Shown: positions 1-10,716, counted from the first letter of the stretch. The stretch is 64,000 bases of DNA from Nitrincola tapanii (GCF_008368715.1 NZ_SMRS01000003.1:1-64000); one strand, 5' to 3'. The notes: a model not told the origin generated them from the sequence alone. Program-made: numbers and translations.

Positions 1-2
1 TC

Positions 3-2258
3 TATGTAGACCCAAGCGAAGTGACTGTGGGTCTGACCGCTGCGAGCGTCGAGGGTGCCGAGTTCGAGGACCTGGTTCTGGGTGGACCGGCGACGGTGCA
101 GATCAGCGACACCCTGGATACCGTGACCGCAACCCTCACTGCAAGTACTTCAGAGATATCTGAGATGGGCGGCAGTATTACTTACACTATAACGCTTTCA
201 GGTGGGCCTGGCTTAATTGCTCCAATGGATGATTTGGTCTTTGGCCTCGCGAATGGTGAGTCGATAACGATTTATCAGGGTCAAACTTCTGGATCCTATA
301 CCCGAGTTTATACTGAAGGAGATATTCTAGGCGAACCTAATATCACTAACAGCATAGAGAGTATTGTTTCTGGTGGCGATGAGTATGAGGACCTTAAAAC
401 AAAAGGAACAACGCAGGTCGGAATTGATTACGGAGTGATCATTACAGGAATAGGTGCTGAAAATGGTGACCATCTTTTATATGAGAGTAGTTTGAAAACA
501 GGGACCAGCCCTAATAATTCAGCTCTATCTGAACAAGGAAGTTTTACAATAACAGCCTTGGATGGAATCTCTGAGCTCAGTATTGGTGATACCCTTTTGA
601 CTTATGATCAGTTGGAAAACTTGACTGATTCGAATGTAGTGATCACAACATCCTATGGTACGCTGACGCTGAATGGATATACGGGTAGTGAAAGTGGTGG
701 TGTTGTATCCTATGTTTACAAACTCGATGAAAAAGTTGATAACGATAGTCAGTTAGGTGCAACAAATACGAGTTATTTAGACAGCTTCAGTGTTACGGTT
801 ACGGATACGGATGGCGATAGTAGTAGCGCTAATCTCCGTATAAAAATAGTAGATGACGAGCCGGTTCTAGATATCCGTAACGGTTTCCTTGCTAATGAAT
901 CTGGCGGAATATTGATCGGCACACTCGTTAATATGGGTGCTGATGTTGGATCTTCTTCAGGTGCAACAACAACTTCATCTATAACCTGGGATGGCACTGT
1001 TATCGCAAAAATCATCACTGGTTCGGGCGTGGAGACAGGAGTTACCTTAACATCATTAGGTGAAACTGTTGTCATTACCGTGTCCGGCAATGAGATCACG
1101 GGTAAAACAGCAACAACGAATCAAACTGTATTTACTATCACAGGCCAAATGGATGGAACTTATACAGTCAATCTGGTACGTCCTTTAGATAGTAGCAAGT
1201 TGTTTCAAGCAGATGGCGAAATTCTGACGTATGGTGATGGGCCTAAAGCAGGCTACGTATTGTATGAAGGAAATAATCTAGTAGCTGCAACAGGCATTTC
1301 TGCTGAAGATCCCAACGTTTTGGCGACCTTCCGTGCAACAAGTGGAGGTAATGCTGCAAACGTGAATATGAGCTCTAATGGTTTGGCGGTCGGAGCTAAC
1401 GTTATTCAGTCTGGTGATAGGGTTTATATCGATGTTAATGATAATAAACAGTTCTCTGCATTGTTCTTAAGTTTGAATCAACAATATAAGTCTGGTAACG
1501 GTAAATATATTGTGCACTATACGGACGGAACGCACTCTGGAGAGCAAGTTATCCAGACAACAAACTCCTCGAATGATTTCTTCATTCAGGCCAAAGCAGG
1601 AACGTTTATTGACTCTGTCGAAATTATTGGTGTGTCCGGTAATTGGAAAATTGATGGTCTAAACTTCTTTACACTGGATGTTGATCGTACGCCAAGTTTA
1701 GATTTGGCCTTTACTGCTGAAGATAGTGATGGTGATACTGTCAGTGGCCAGGTTGTGCTGACTTTTGATACCTCACCTACCTTAGTTGAAGGAAGTTTGA
1801 ATAATGATGCGATTGGTGGTGGCTCAGGAGATAACACCCTGATGGGTGGAGAGGGTGATGATATTTTAGTCGGTGGTGCTGGGAACGATACCCTCTGGGG
1901 AGGAGAGGGCGATGATGTCTTTGTCTGGAACTTAGGGGATCAGGGGGAAGCTGGATCACCTGCATATGACGTAGTGAAAGACTTTGGTCTCGGAAACAAT
2001 AAGCTGGATTTATCCGATCTTTTGCAAGATGAAACTGTAGCCACTTTGAGCGACTATTTGAGCTTCACTGTCACAGCAGAGGGTACACTGATCAGTGTCA
2101 ATCATACCGGAGGTGTTTCAGGTGTGACTCAAGAAATTTTCTTAGAAGGAATTGATCTAGCCCAAATGGCTATTGATTCAGGCGTATCTGGAGCAGATGC
2201 TCAGGAGCAGATCATTAGCTATTTACTTGATAGTGGAAAACTTGAAATAGACCAATAA
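3..2258 (+). CDS. C-terminal part of a large RTX-type, type I-secreted adhesin (5'-truncated by window edge)
   Basis: The frame is open from the first codon of the window, so this is only the last ~750 residues of a longer protein. Residues ~1-40 look like the end of an Ig-like adhesin repeat (FEDLVLGGPATVQISD). The middle holds T1SS-143/VCBS-like beta domains, with the acidic VTDTDGDS and EDSDGDT motifs typical of Ca-binding Ig-like repeats. Near the C-terminus are four nonapeptide RTX repeats (GGSGDNTLMGGEGDD, GGAGNDTL, GGEGDD). They are followed by the type I secretion target domain (FVWNLGD, then DVVKDFGLGNNKLDLSDLL). This is the classic arrangement of LapA/BapA-like biofilm adhesins exported by a TolC-linked ABC transporter; the transporter is not in the window. 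The first ~130 nt are GC-richer than the rest, as expected where a repeat array meets a unique C-terminal region. A perfect terminator follows the stop. Family confidence is high; the exact ligand is unknown. Confidence 0.9.
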   Translation, partial: YVDPSEVTVGLTAASVEGAEFEDLVLGGPATVQISDTLDTVTATLTASTSEISEMGGSITYTITLSGGPGLIAPMDDLVFGLANGESITIYQGQTSGSYTRVYTEGDILGEPNITNSIESIVSGGDEYEDLKTKGTTQVGIDYGVIITGIGAENGDHLLYESSLKTGTSPNNSALSEQGSFTITALDGISELSIGDTLLTYDQLENLTDSNVVITTSYGTLTLNGYTGSESGGVVSYVYKLDEKVDNDSQLGATNTSYLDSFSVTVTDTDGDSSSANLRIKIVDDEPVLDIRNGFLANESGGILIGTLVNMGADVGSSSGATTTSSITWDGTVIAKIITGSGVETGVTLTSLGETVVITVSGNEITGKTATTNQTVFTITGQMDGTYTVNLVRPLDSSKLFQADGEILTYGDGPKAGYVLYEGNNLVAATGISAEDPNVLATFRATSGGNAANVNMSSNGLAVGANVIQSGDRVYIDVNDNKQFSALFLSLNQQYKSGNGKYIVHYTDGTHSGEQVIQTTNSSNDFFIQAKAGTFIDSVEIIGVSGNWKIDGLNFFTLDVDRTPSLDLAFTAEDSDGDTVSGQVVLTFDTSPTLVEGSLNNDAIGGGSGDNTLMGGEGDDILVGGAGNDTLWGGEGDDVFVWNLGDQGEAGSPAYDVVKDFGLGNNKLDLSDLLQDETVATLSDYLSFTVTAEGTLISVNHTGGVSGVTQEIFLEGIDLAQMAIDSGVSGADAQEQIISYLLDSGKLEIDQ

Positions 2259-2273
2259 GTTGTTTAAGCCATT

Positions 2274-2320
2274 ACACCTCTCTTACTTACACCTAAAGTA
2301 AGTAAGAGAGGTGTTTATTT
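2274..2320 (+). terminator. Intrinsic terminator of the RTX adhesin gene
   Basis: A perfect 17-bp inverted repeat (2274-2290 with 2298-2314) encloses a 7-nt loop and is followed by TTATTT. It begins 15 nt after the adhesin stop codon, and no further gene lies before 2396. Confidence 0.85.
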
Positions 2321-2350
2321 GTAACTAGTCAAATCACCTAAGTTTTAGGC

Positions 2351-2356
2351 TATACT
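2351..2356 (+). promoter_or_regulatory. Candidate -10 element for the lipoprotein gene
   Basis: TATACT lies 40 nt upstream of the ATG at 2396 and after the adhesin terminator, so a new promoter is required here. No convincing -35 hexamer sits at 16-18 bp, so only the -10 is called. Confidence 0.4.
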
Positions 2357-2395
2357 CGCGCACATATGGAATGATCTCTGCGTTGGGAATAGCTA

Positions 2396-3535
2396 ATGAA
2401 AACTTCTTACTTGCTGTCGGCTTTGATTGCGGTCATGGCCTCAGGCTGTGTTCACCTGCCTACATCTATATCAAATGATCCTTCACGATCTGATACTGAA
2501 AACTCGATTTCTTATCAAGAAGGTTCTGATGAGATCTCTCCAGCATTGCTGCAATCGGGTTTATCTCTAGGGATATTTGAGCGTGGAAGAGGCACTTCTG
2601 ATGCCACCCTTTCTTCCCAGCCATTAGATGCAGAGAACATGATAGCCACCCCCGCCTGGAGTGCGGTGAGTCAAGATGTGGCTATCGCACCGGGACAGTG
2701 TTGGGTACAGGCAGTTGTGCATCCCAAGCCTATCCCGCAAACCTATGAAGTGATTATCAAGGATTCGGTGAATAAGTTAGAGATTACCCCAGCGCAATGG
2801 GGGACGGGTCTGACTCAGGTGGTGACCAAAGAGGGCACCGTGACCTATCGCATTGAGCCCCCGACCTTCAAAGAAGTGACTGAGCGAGTTGAGATCCGTC
2901 CGGAAGTGCGTCGTTCTGTTGTCGTGCCTGCTGTCTTTGAAGAGCGCCAAGATGTCGTGGTGGTTGAAGCATCGCGTACCGTTCTAGAACCCTGTAAAGC
3001 GGCGGGTGTGACTTTTTCAACCGAGGCGGCTGTGCAGGCTCTGTGTGCACGTGAACTTCCTGCCAAAACTCAAACGCTCGTGCGGCAGGTTCTCGTGCAG
3101 CCAGAAACGACACGTATTGAAGTTGAGCCGGCTGAATATAAAGAGATTAAACGCTGGGTGGTGGAAACACCTGCACGGGCGATTCCTGTCCAAGAGGCAC
3201 CGGAGTTGACCGATGTTGAGGTGGAGCGTCTTCTAGCGGCTGAACGTGTTCTGCAGAGCATGATTCCTGCTGAAACGGATCAGATCCATACCACACGTTT
3301 TGAAGGTGAGGCTCGGATCGTTTCGCGTCAAGCACTGTGTCGTCAGGATCTCAATGAAGATCTGGTGGTGGGATTGCAGCAAGCTTTAAAAGAGCGTGGT
3401 ATGGACCCAGGTCGTATCGATGGTAAGCTTGGCCCGCGTACTCTTTCAGCCCTACTGCAGTACCAGCGGGCACAGGGTTTAGCAGCCGGTGCGTTAACCT
3501 ATGAAAGCCTAGAGCACTTAGGTGTTTCGTTGTAA
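2396..3535 (+). CDS. Lipoprotein with C-terminal peptidoglycan-binding domain
   Basis: This 379-residue envelope protein has a lipoprotein signal peptide with lipobox MASGC (Cys18), so it should be lipidated and membrane-anchored. Residues ~100-290 contain loosely repeated blocks of the type PAxFxExxxxVxVxP (for example EPPTFKEVTERVEIRPEVRR and VEPAEYKEIKRWVVETPA). They have no catalytic motif I recognise. The last ~60 residues form a PG_binding_1 fold (LQQALKERGMDPGRIDGKLG, then PRTLSALLQYQRAQGL). The domain layout suggests a protein tethering the outer membrane to the cell wall. It stands directly downstream of the RTX adhesin but behind its own promoter, so a role in anchoring the adhesin or its secretion channel is only a guess. 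No specific name can be given. Confidence 0.8.
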   Translation: MKTSYLLSALIAVMASGCVHLPTSISNDPSRSDTENSISYQEGSDEISPALLQSGLSLGIFERGRGTSDATLSSQPLDAENMIATPAWSAVSQDVAIAPGQCWVQAVVHPKPIPQTYEVIIKDSVNKLEITPAQWGTGLTQVVTKEGTVTYRIEPPTFKEVTERVEIRPEVRRSVVVPAVFEERQDVVVVEASRTVLEPCKAAGVTFSTEAAVQALCARELPAKTQTLVRQVLVQPETTRIEVEPAEYKEIKRWVVETPARAIPVQEAPELTDVEVERLLAAERVLQSMIPAETDQIHTTRFEGEARIVSRQALCRQDLNEDLVVGLQQALKERGMDPGRIDGKLGPRTLSALLQYQRAQGLAAGALTYESLEHLGVSL

Positions 3536-3560
3536 GACGTGCTCTGAATCTGCACTCACT

Positions 3561-3587
3561 AAAAAGGCCTCCTGAGAGGCCTTTTTG
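3561..3587. terminator. Bidirectional terminator between the lipoprotein gene and proS
   Basis: An 11-bp perfect stem (AAAAAGGCCTC at 3561-3571 with GAGGCCTTTTT at 3576-3586) surrounds a CTGA loop. The T-tract on both strands lets it serve the two convergent genes that end at 3535 and 3615. Confidence 0.85.
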
Positions 3588-3614
3588 CTAAGATGTTGTC
3601 AATCGATCCAGTGT

Positions 3615-5336
3615 TTAAGCTGGGTAGATTTTCTCGCGTAAGAATGTAATCACCTGATCCACGGCCAGATCACTGGATTCGGAATCACGGCGGCCTTTGT
3701 ATTCCAGAGTCGCATTTGCCAGACCACGATCAGAGATCACGACTCGATGGGGGATGCCGATAAGCTCCATATCCGCAAATTTCACACCAGGACGCTCTTT
3801 GCGATCATCCAAGAGGACATCAATTCCAGCCTTCTGCAAAGCGTGATAGATCTCATCGGCCTTCTCGCGTACCTCTTCAGACTTGTCATAGTTGAGAGGG
3901 ACTAGGGCGACGCTAAAGGGTGCGAGGGCTTCCGACCAGATGATTCCCTTGTCATCATGATTCTGCTCTATGGCAGAGGCCACCACACGCGTCACGCCGA
4001 TACCGTAGCATCCCATTTCCATAATGCTGGCTTTGCCATTTTCATCCAGCACACTGGCGTTCATGGCGCTGGAGTAGCTATTGCCGAGCTGGAACACATG
4101 CCCCACTTCAATTCCGCGTTTAATTTCCAGGACGCCCGTTCCACATGGGCTAGGGTCGCCTGCTACGACATTACGAAGGTCCGCGACTTCAGGTGTAGGC
4201 AGATCGCGATCCCAGTTGATACCAAAATAGTGTTGGCCGTCTTGGTTTGCACCGGCAGAGAAATCAGCCATTTTCTCGACGCTACGATCAATGATGCAAG
4301 GAATGGAGAGACCGATCGGGCCAAGTGAGCCCGGGCCGGCACCGATGAGGGCGCGGATCTCTTCTTCCGTCGCAAAACGCAGCGGAGCCGCAACCTGGGA
4401 AAGCTTTTCCGCTTTGATTTCATTCAGTTCATGATCGCCTCTGACCAAGAGGGCGATGAAGTCTGCGTCACTGTCTTCATGAGCGGCAACGATGAGCGTT
4501 TTCACCGTTTTTTCAATCGCCAGATTAAACTGTTCGACCAATTCAGCAATCGTCTTGGCATTCGGCGTGTCGACTAAGCGCAGGGTTTCAGTGGCGGCGG
4601 GGCGTGGATAGTCAGGCGCGAGGGCTTCTGCCTTCTCAATATTGGCGGCGTAAGAGCCGGTATCCGAAAAGGCGATATCATCCTCACCCGAATCGGCAAG
4701 TACATGGAATTCGTGTGAAGAATTACCCCCGATCGAGCCGTTGTCTGCCAGCACTGGACGGAAGTTCAGACCCATGCGTGTAAAGATATTACTATAGGCT
4801 TGATACATGGCATCGTAGGTGGCTTGCAAAGAATCACGATCTATGTGGAAAGAGTAAGCATCTTTCATGATGAATTCACGAGAGCGCATCACACCAAAAC
4901 GGGGACGGATCTCATCCCGGAATTTGGTTTGGATCTGATAGAAATTGGCAGGCAGCTGTTTATAGCTTTTGATTTCACGGCGAATAAGATCGGTGATGAC
5001 CTCTTCATGCGTTGGCCCGACACAGAAATCGCGCTGATGACGATCCTGTAAACGCAAGAGTTCCGGGCCATATTTTTCCCAACGACCCGACTCCTGCCAG
5101 AGTTCTGCCGGTTGAATGGCTGGCATCAACACTTCTTGTGCACCGGCGGCATCCATCTCTTCTCGAATAATACGCTCAGCCTTACGCAGGGTGCGTAGCC
5201 CCATTGGCAGCCAAGTGTATAAGCCAGAGGCCAGTTTGCGGATCATGCCGGCGCGTAGCATCAACTGATGGCTGATCACTTCCGCATCGGCTGGGGTTTC
5301 TTTCAGAGTGGAGATCAAATATTGACTGGCACGCAT
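3615..5336 (-). CDS. proS: Prolyl-tRNA synthetase
   Basis: ProRS charges tRNA-Pro with proline in the cytosol. The 573 residues match the bacterial-type enzyme (E. coli ~572). The N-terminal class II catalytic core shows motif 2 ([20 protein letters not shown]) at ~140-160. Residues ~225-390 form the inserted editing domain that removes mischarged Ala-tRNA-Pro. Motif 3 ([17 protein letters not shown]) is at ~445-460, and the C-terminal anticodon-binding domain includes [19 protein letters not shown]. The start MRASQYLI is the family's normal N-terminus. The gene stands alone between a shared terminator and the DUF523 gene. Nothing is missing or disrupted. Confidence 0.98.
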   Translation of the reverse strand: MRASQYLISTLKETPADAEVISHQLMLRAGMIRKLASGLYTWLPMGLRTLRKAERIIREEMDAAGAQEVLMPAIQPAELWQESGRWEKYGPELLRLQDRHQRDFCVGPTHEEVITDLIRREIKSYKQLPANFYQIQTKFRDEIRPRFGVMRSREFIMKDAYSFHIDRDSLQATYDAMYQAYSNIFTRMGLNFRPVLADNGSIGGNSSHEFHVLADSGEDDIAFSDTGSYAANIEKAEALAPDYPRPAATETLRLVDTPNAKTIAELVEQFNLAIEKTVKTLIVAAHEDSDADFIALLVRGDHELNEIKAEKLSQVAAPLRFATEEEIRALIGAGPGSLGPIGLSIPCIIDRSVEKMADFSAGANQDGQHYFGINWDRDLPTPEVADLRNVVAGDPSPCGTGVLEIKRGIEVGHVFQLGNSYSSAMNASVLDENGKASIMEMGCYGIGVTRVVASAIEQNHDDKGIIWSEALAPFSVALVPLNYDKSEEVREKADEIYHALQKAGIDVLLDDRKERPGVKFADMELIGIPHRVVISDRGLANATLEYKGRRDSESSDLAVDQVITFLREKIYPA

Positions 5337-5465
5337 AGAGTAGCAACATCCATCGTTGGAAATAGAATAAGGATAGGCGAAGGGCGCCCAAGAGTGCCCC
5401 CATTTTAGGGGGCGGCTGAGGTTGGAACAAGGTTCGCGTGTTAAACCGGAACTAAACAGGGGATT

Positions 5466-5990
5466 TTAAGCGGCTTGGCGTGTTCGGGATCCGCTGGATG
5501 GAAGCGTTTTTGATTCAGACGCTTCTATTTGTGCTTCCACAAAGGCGATCAGGGTATCCATCTGCTCTTCATTAAAAACAGGGATGCCATGACGAATCAG
5601 CTCATCGGCCGCTACGCCAGGTGCGGGCATCAAGGTGCCATTAAATTGGCCATTGTAAATTTCCCGATTGCCACACGAAGGGCTGCGCGCTTTCATCAAA
5701 GCACAGCAGACTTGATGTGTCTGCGCAATAGCAAGAGTCGTTTCGGCACCTTTTAAAAACTCAGGGGTGACATCTTCACCCGATTGGGTGGCGATCAGAA
5801 TCGGGAAACGACTTAGCGTTTCAGCCGGTGCACGCGGCACACCGAGGCCGCCTAAGACTTCCGGGCATACCGGAACTAAACGACCCTCTTGTTGCCAGCG
5901 TTCAAGGGTAGGGTGGTGGAGAGCGTTATCACGCCCGTCATAGCGTACCTTGCTTCCCATCAGGCAGGCGCTTACGAGTATCTTTTGCAT
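5466..5990 (-). CDS. DUF523 family protein
   Basis: This small cytosolic protein of 174 residues belongs to the DUF523 (YbbK-like) family, whose biochemical function is not established. It shows the family's N-terminal signature ILVSACLMGSKVRYDGRDN, the CPEVLGGLGVPRAPAE block at ~42-57, and the conserved cysteine segment KARSPSCGNREIYNG at ~98-112. These cysteines may bind a metal or cluster, but that is inference. The C-terminal ~20 residues are polar and probably disordered. It is on the same strand as proS, which starts 130 bp downstream; a shared transcript is possible but no promoter evidence decides it. Confidence 0.85.
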   Translation of the reverse strand: MQKILVSACLMGSKVRYDGRDNALHHPTLERWQQEGRLVPVCPEVLGGLGVPRAPAETLSRFPILIATQSGEDVTPEFLKGAETTLAIAQTHQVCCALMKARSPSCGNREIYNGQFNGTLMPAPGVAADELIRHGIPVFNEEQMDTLIAFVEAQIEASESKTLPSSGSRTRQAA

Positions 5991-6065
5991 ACGTCCATCT
6001 ATAGTTGTTGTTTATAGTTATTTTAGGCGACGTATTTTACGCTTTGATGACGCTTTTGGCTAATC

Positions 6066-6102
6066 TAAAAAACGTATAGGGTTGCGACCATGGTCGCAAC
6101 CT
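6066..6102 (-). terminator. Probable terminator of the two-component operon
   Basis: A perfect 22-nt palindrome (6080-6101, GGTTGCGACCATGGTCGCAA plus two bases) lies 11 nt beyond the stop of the response regulator. On the minus strand a run of six T follows about 8 nt after the hairpin. The offset T-run makes it a less than ideal intrinsic terminator. Confidence 0.5.
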
Positions 6103-6112
6103 GTTGAATCCA

Positions 6113-6715
6113 TTAGAGCTGTGCCGCCATATTCACCAATTGCGGTAAGCTGTCTGCACGCATTTTGCTCATCACACGCGCTCGATGCACCTCAACAGTT
6201 TTGGGGCTGATACCCAGTTGATCGGCAATTTCACGATTGGCCAGTCCGGCGACAACCTGCTCCATCACCTCTTTCTCACGCACACTCAGGCTGGTATAGC
6301 GCTGTTGCAGAGTTTGTTGCGCATGAAAATGAGCAAAGCGTTGAACGGCCAAGGCCAGGGCTTGATCGATGCGTGCCATCAGAGTGGAATCATCAAAGGG
6401 TTTTTCAATGAAGTCGATCGCTCCGGCTTTCATCGCTTCCACTGCGGTCGCGATGTCGGCATGGCCACTCATCAGTAGAATGGGTAGAGGTAATCCCCGT
6501 TCCTGTAGGCGTTGCTGTAGATCGAGCCCGTTCATTTCCGGCATGCGTACATCGAGTAGAAGGCAACCCTCATCCCCTTCATAGACGTCGAGAAACTCCA
6601 CAGCAGACGAGAAGGCTCGGACTGAATAACCGGCTGAGTTGAGCAGCCACTGCATGGATTCACGGAAGTCTTTATCGTCATCGACAAGAAAAATGGTCTG
6701 GGTTGTGGCGTTCAT
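6113..6715 (-). CDS. FixJ-family response regulator (REC + LuxR-type HTH)
   Basis: This is a transcription factor controlled by phosphorylation. Residues 1-~120 are a receiver domain with an intact acidic pocket (VDDDKD), phosphoacceptor Asp in LLLDVRMPEMNGLDL, Thr/Ser position in LLMSGHAD, and Lys in FIEKPFDD. Residues ~135-200 are a LuxR/FixJ helix-turn-helix (LSVREKEVMEQVVAGLANRE, then ISPKTVEVHRARVMSK). It overlaps the 3' end of the kinase gene by 4 nt (ATGA), so the two are translationally coupled partners. The arrangement resembles FixLJ/TtrSR-type systems; the target genes are not evident here. Confidence 0.92.
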   Translation of the reverse strand: MNATTQTIFLVDDDKDFRESMQWLLNSAGYSVRAFSSAVEFLDVYEGDEGCLLLDVRMPEMNGLDLQQRLQERGLPLPILLMSGHADIATAVEAMKAGAIDFIEKPFDDSTLMARIDQALALAVQRFAHFHAQQTLQQRYTSLSVREKEVMEQVVAGLANREIADQLGISPKTVEVHRARVMSKMRADSLPQLVNMAAQL

Positions 6716-7593
6716 CGTGGGTCACTTTGTAAAGGCAGGCGAAAGATAAAATGGCTGTAGTTTTGGCCGTCGGTTTCCACCCAAAGGCGTCCACCTTGGC
6801 TCTCGATCAGGGTGCGTGAGATAAACAAGCCCATCCCCAAGCCTTGGGATTTGCAGCTGGTAAAGGGTTGAAAGAGGCGAGCCAGAAGCCCCGCTTCGAT
6901 CCCACCGGCACGATCTTCGACGCGCACTTCCACTTCTTGGCGCGTGGCATCCAAGCGCGTTTGTAGGCGTATGTCTGCAGGTGACTGAGCGGTTTCGTGA
7001 TAGGCCTCCACGGCATTACGAATCAAATTCAATAACACCTGCTCCACTTGCAGTCGATCTGCGAGCACTAAAGGATTGGTTGGCGACAGATCCAGTTGAA
7101 TGCGAAATTCGCTGTCTGGCATCTCTTCCTGCAAAAAATGCACAGCTTCTTGGCAGCAGTCATTCAGGGCAAATAAGCCGTGGGGAAGTTCGCTGCGTTG
7201 TGCAAACTGACGAATACGTCGAATAATTTCCGCCCCTCGATGTGCTTGGCGTGTAATGCGTTGTATCGCTTCGCGGGCGCTGTCTAGCCTGAGTTCAGGC
7301 TGTTGGTCCATTTGACGAAGAATGCCGTTGCCGTAATTCAGAATGGTCGCCAGAGGTTGATTGATCTCATGCGCCAGTTCGGTCGCCATTTCGCCTAAGC
7401 AGAGGAGGCGGCTCATGTGTGCCATTTCTGCTTGTTGGCTGTGTAGACGGGCGTAAAGCTGCTCGCGCTCAAGCAGTAGTTCCTGCACGCGGCGAGCATC
7501 GGCCTCCACTTGAATCGGCGCGACAGGCTCTTCGCGGCTGTTCAGGGAGGGTATCGGTTCGGCTCGTGCCGATCCAAACTCCTGCGGTTTCAT
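6712..7593 (-). CDS. Soluble sensor histidine kinase, partner of the FixJ-like regulator
   Basis: A 293-residue cytosolic kinase. A coiled coil (VQELLLEREQLYARLHSQQA) leads into an H-box GEMATELAHEINQPLATILN with the phosphoacceptor His. N-box VEQVLLNLIRNAVEAYHETA, G1 box VEDRAGGIEAG and G2 GLGMGLFISRTL follow, as in FixL/TodS-like HisKA-HATPase kinases. There is no transmembrane segment and no recognisable PAS or GAF input domain, so the signal must reach it through the short N-terminus or a partner protein. I chose ATG 7593 because AAGGA lies 10 nt upstream. The frame stays open to 7647, but that start lies against the gdhA terminator. The product is a complete kinase. Confidence 0.88.
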   Translation of the reverse strand: MKPQEFGSARAEPIPSLNSREEPVAPIQVEADARRVQELLLEREQLYARLHSQQAEMAHMSRLLCLGEMATELAHEINQPLATILNYGNGILRQMDQQPELRLDSAREAIQRITRQAHRGAEIIRRIRQFAQRSELPHGLFALNDCCQEAVHFLQEEMPDSEFRIQLDLSPTNPLVLADRLQVEQVLLNLIRNAVEAYHETAQSPADIRLQTRLDATRQEVEVRVEDRAGGIEAGLLARLFQPFTSCKSQGLGMGLFISRTLIESQGGRLWVETDGQNYSHFIFRLPLQSDPR

Positions 7594-7650
7594 GCGTTTA
7601 TTTTCCTTATTCTTAGCATAGGACGGCATGTGTTGGGTGTAGTACACACA

Positions 7651-7677
7651 AAAAAAAGCCGTCTTTATCAGACGGCT
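7651..7677 (-). terminator. Intrinsic terminator of gdhA
   Basis: On the minus strand AGCCGTCT pairs with AGACGGCT (7657-7664 with 7670-7677) around a 5-nt loop, followed by seven T. It lies 37 nt past the gdhA stop codon, so the two-component operon downstream needs its own promoter. Confidence 0.88.
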
Positions 7678-7713
7678 AAAACCTTAACAGTTTTTTGCAA
7701 AAGACAGAATGCT

Positions 7714-9078
<1,365 letters not shown>

Positions 9079-9147
9079 TCAAAACACAAATTGCACAAAA
9101 TTGGCGCGTATATTACTCCTTGCGCACCGATTTAGGGAGTGTTTTGA

Positions 9148-10716
9148 TTAAATTTGCACTAGCTTGGCGCAATTTCGGCCATGTTTTTTGGCTTGATAAA
9201 GCGCTTGATCGGCTCTCTCTAACAGGGCGAGAGGGTCGGTTTCAGGGGGATAAATCGCCGCTAAGCCGATGCTGACACTGACTTTTAAACGCACATCTTC
9301 GTAGATAAACGCTTCGCCAAAGACCTGATGACAGATGCGTTCAGCAATTTGTAAGCCTTGCTCAGGGCTAACCCCTGGAGCCAGAAACACGAACTCCTCA
9401 CCGCCGATACGGCCGCAGAGATCACGATCACGGAGGTTGGCCTTTAAGCGATTTGAAAATCCTTTGAGAATTTGATCGCCACACAGATGTCCATGCTGAT
9501 CATTGATCTGTTTAAAATGATCCAGATCCAGCATCATCAGTACACCCGCAGGTGTGTCCGGATGTTCAAGATAAAGACCCAACTGTTCCAGAAATACCCG
9601 CCGATTTAACAGCCCGGTTAAACTGTCGCGTGAAGCCAAGGCTTCTAAGTATTGTTGTTGACGTTTGCGTTCAGAGATATCGGTTTTCACGGCAATATAA
9701 CTATTGATCTGGCCACGCGCATCTTTCACCGGGGTGATGCTCATACGCTCATAGTAGAGTTGGCCGTTTTTGCGGCGATTAATCAGCTCCCCACTCCAGG
9801 TTTCTCCCTTAGCTAAACGAGCCCACATCTGCTGGTAAAAGGCCTCATTTTGTTGGCCAGAGCGCAGGGTATCAGCAGGGCGTAATCCTTTGATCTCGGA
9901 AAATTTGTAACCCGTTAAGTGTTCAAAAGCCTGGTTGACCCAGGTGATTAAACCATGGCGATCCGTAATCATAATGGCTTCAGCACAGGCTCCAAGGGCC
10001 GCTGCCATCAAACGATCGGTGTTAAAGGCACGTGCATCTACACGCAATAAACGCATTAACAGCAGGCTAGTGAGCAGTAGGAAAATACCAAGTGTTAAGG
10101 CGTAGTTGTACAGATCCTTACGGAAAATAACCTCCACATCATCCAGATAGATGCCAGAGCCAATAATCCACTCCCAGGCGGGGAAATACATCACATAAGA
10201 GAGTTTGGCGACAGGTTCTGTAGAGTTGGGTCTTGGCCAGTGATAAGGCACAAACCCCGCCCCTTTGCTCTGGGCAATCTCGACAAAGGTCAAAAACAAG
10301 GGCGCACCATGGCTGTCGCGAAAATCGACCTGACTCAGCCCTTCCAGATGAGATTGTATCGGATGCATGACGAGGCTGGCGTCTAGATCACTGATCCAAA
10401 AATATTCCTCTTGGCCATAACGTAGACTGCGCAAGGCGGCAAGCGCTTGTGCCTGTGCCTCAGATTCGGAAAGCTGCCCCTGTTCAGCGAGTTGATGGTA
10501 ATGCGCGGTGAATGACCAAGCTGTTTCTACCAATTGACTGACGCGTGAGCGTCGATCATCCAGTAGGTTTTCATGTAGTGAATGGAGTCCGATAGCGGCC
10601 ATTAACAAAGAAGCAAACAGCAGGCTGATGTAGATCAGGCCGACCTTACGGCGGAAGTTGAGTTTGGGGGCGCGCAGAGGCATGAAGGTGAACATCCCAT
10701 GTGAGATCCGAGGCAC
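9148..10716 (-). CDS. Membrane Cache-PAS-GGDEF diguanylate cyclase
   Basis: Predicted cyclic-di-GMP synthase of 522 residues. An N-terminal membrane segment (VGLIYISLLFASLLMAAIGL, ~25-45) is followed by a periplasmic single Cache (sCache_2) domain (~50-195) with the YGQEEYFWISDL and MHPIQSHLEG motifs seen in chemoreceptor ligand domains. A second membrane segment lies at ~205-220 (ALTLGIFLLLTSLLLMRLL). A PAS domain (~235-350; DRHGLITWVNQAFEHLTGY) precedes the GGDEF domain, whose active-site motif is GGEEF with a product-inhibition RxxD (RDRD) five residues upstream, so an active, feedback-inhibited cyclase is expected. The start at 10716 is GTG; ATG at 10695 or 10683 is possible. Small organic acids are frequent Cache ligands, but the ligand here is unknown. 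Confidence 0.9.
   Translation of the reverse strand: MPRISHGMFTFMPLRAPKLNFRRKVGLIYISLLFASLLMAAIGLHSLHENLLDDRRSRVSQLVETAWSFTAHYHQLAEQGQLSESEAQAQALAALRSLRYGQEEYFWISDLDASLVMHPIQSHLEGLSQVDFRDSHGAPLFLTFVEIAQSKGAGFVPYHWPRPNSTEPVAKLSYVMYFPAWEWIIGSGIYLDDVEVIFRKDLYNYALTLGIFLLLTSLLLMRLLRVDARAFNTDRLMAAALGACAEAIMITDRHGLITWVNQAFEHLTGYKFSEIKGLRPADTLRSGQQNEAFYQQMWARLAKGETWSGELINRRKNGQLYYERMSITPVKDARGQINSYIAVKTDISERKRQQQYLEALASRDSLTGLLNRRVFLEQLGLYLEHPDTPAGVLMMLDLDHFKQINDQHGHLCGDQILKGFSNRLKANLRDRDLCGRIGGEEFVFLAPGVSPEQGLQIAERICHQVFGEAFIYEDVRLKVSVSIGLAAIYPPETDPLALLERADQALYQAKKHGRNCAKLVQI

Noticed and set aside
61-2250. Separate small genes antisense to the adhesin
   Set aside because: These frames arise from the repetitive Thr/Ser/Gly codons of the adhesin and have no start signals or protein features.
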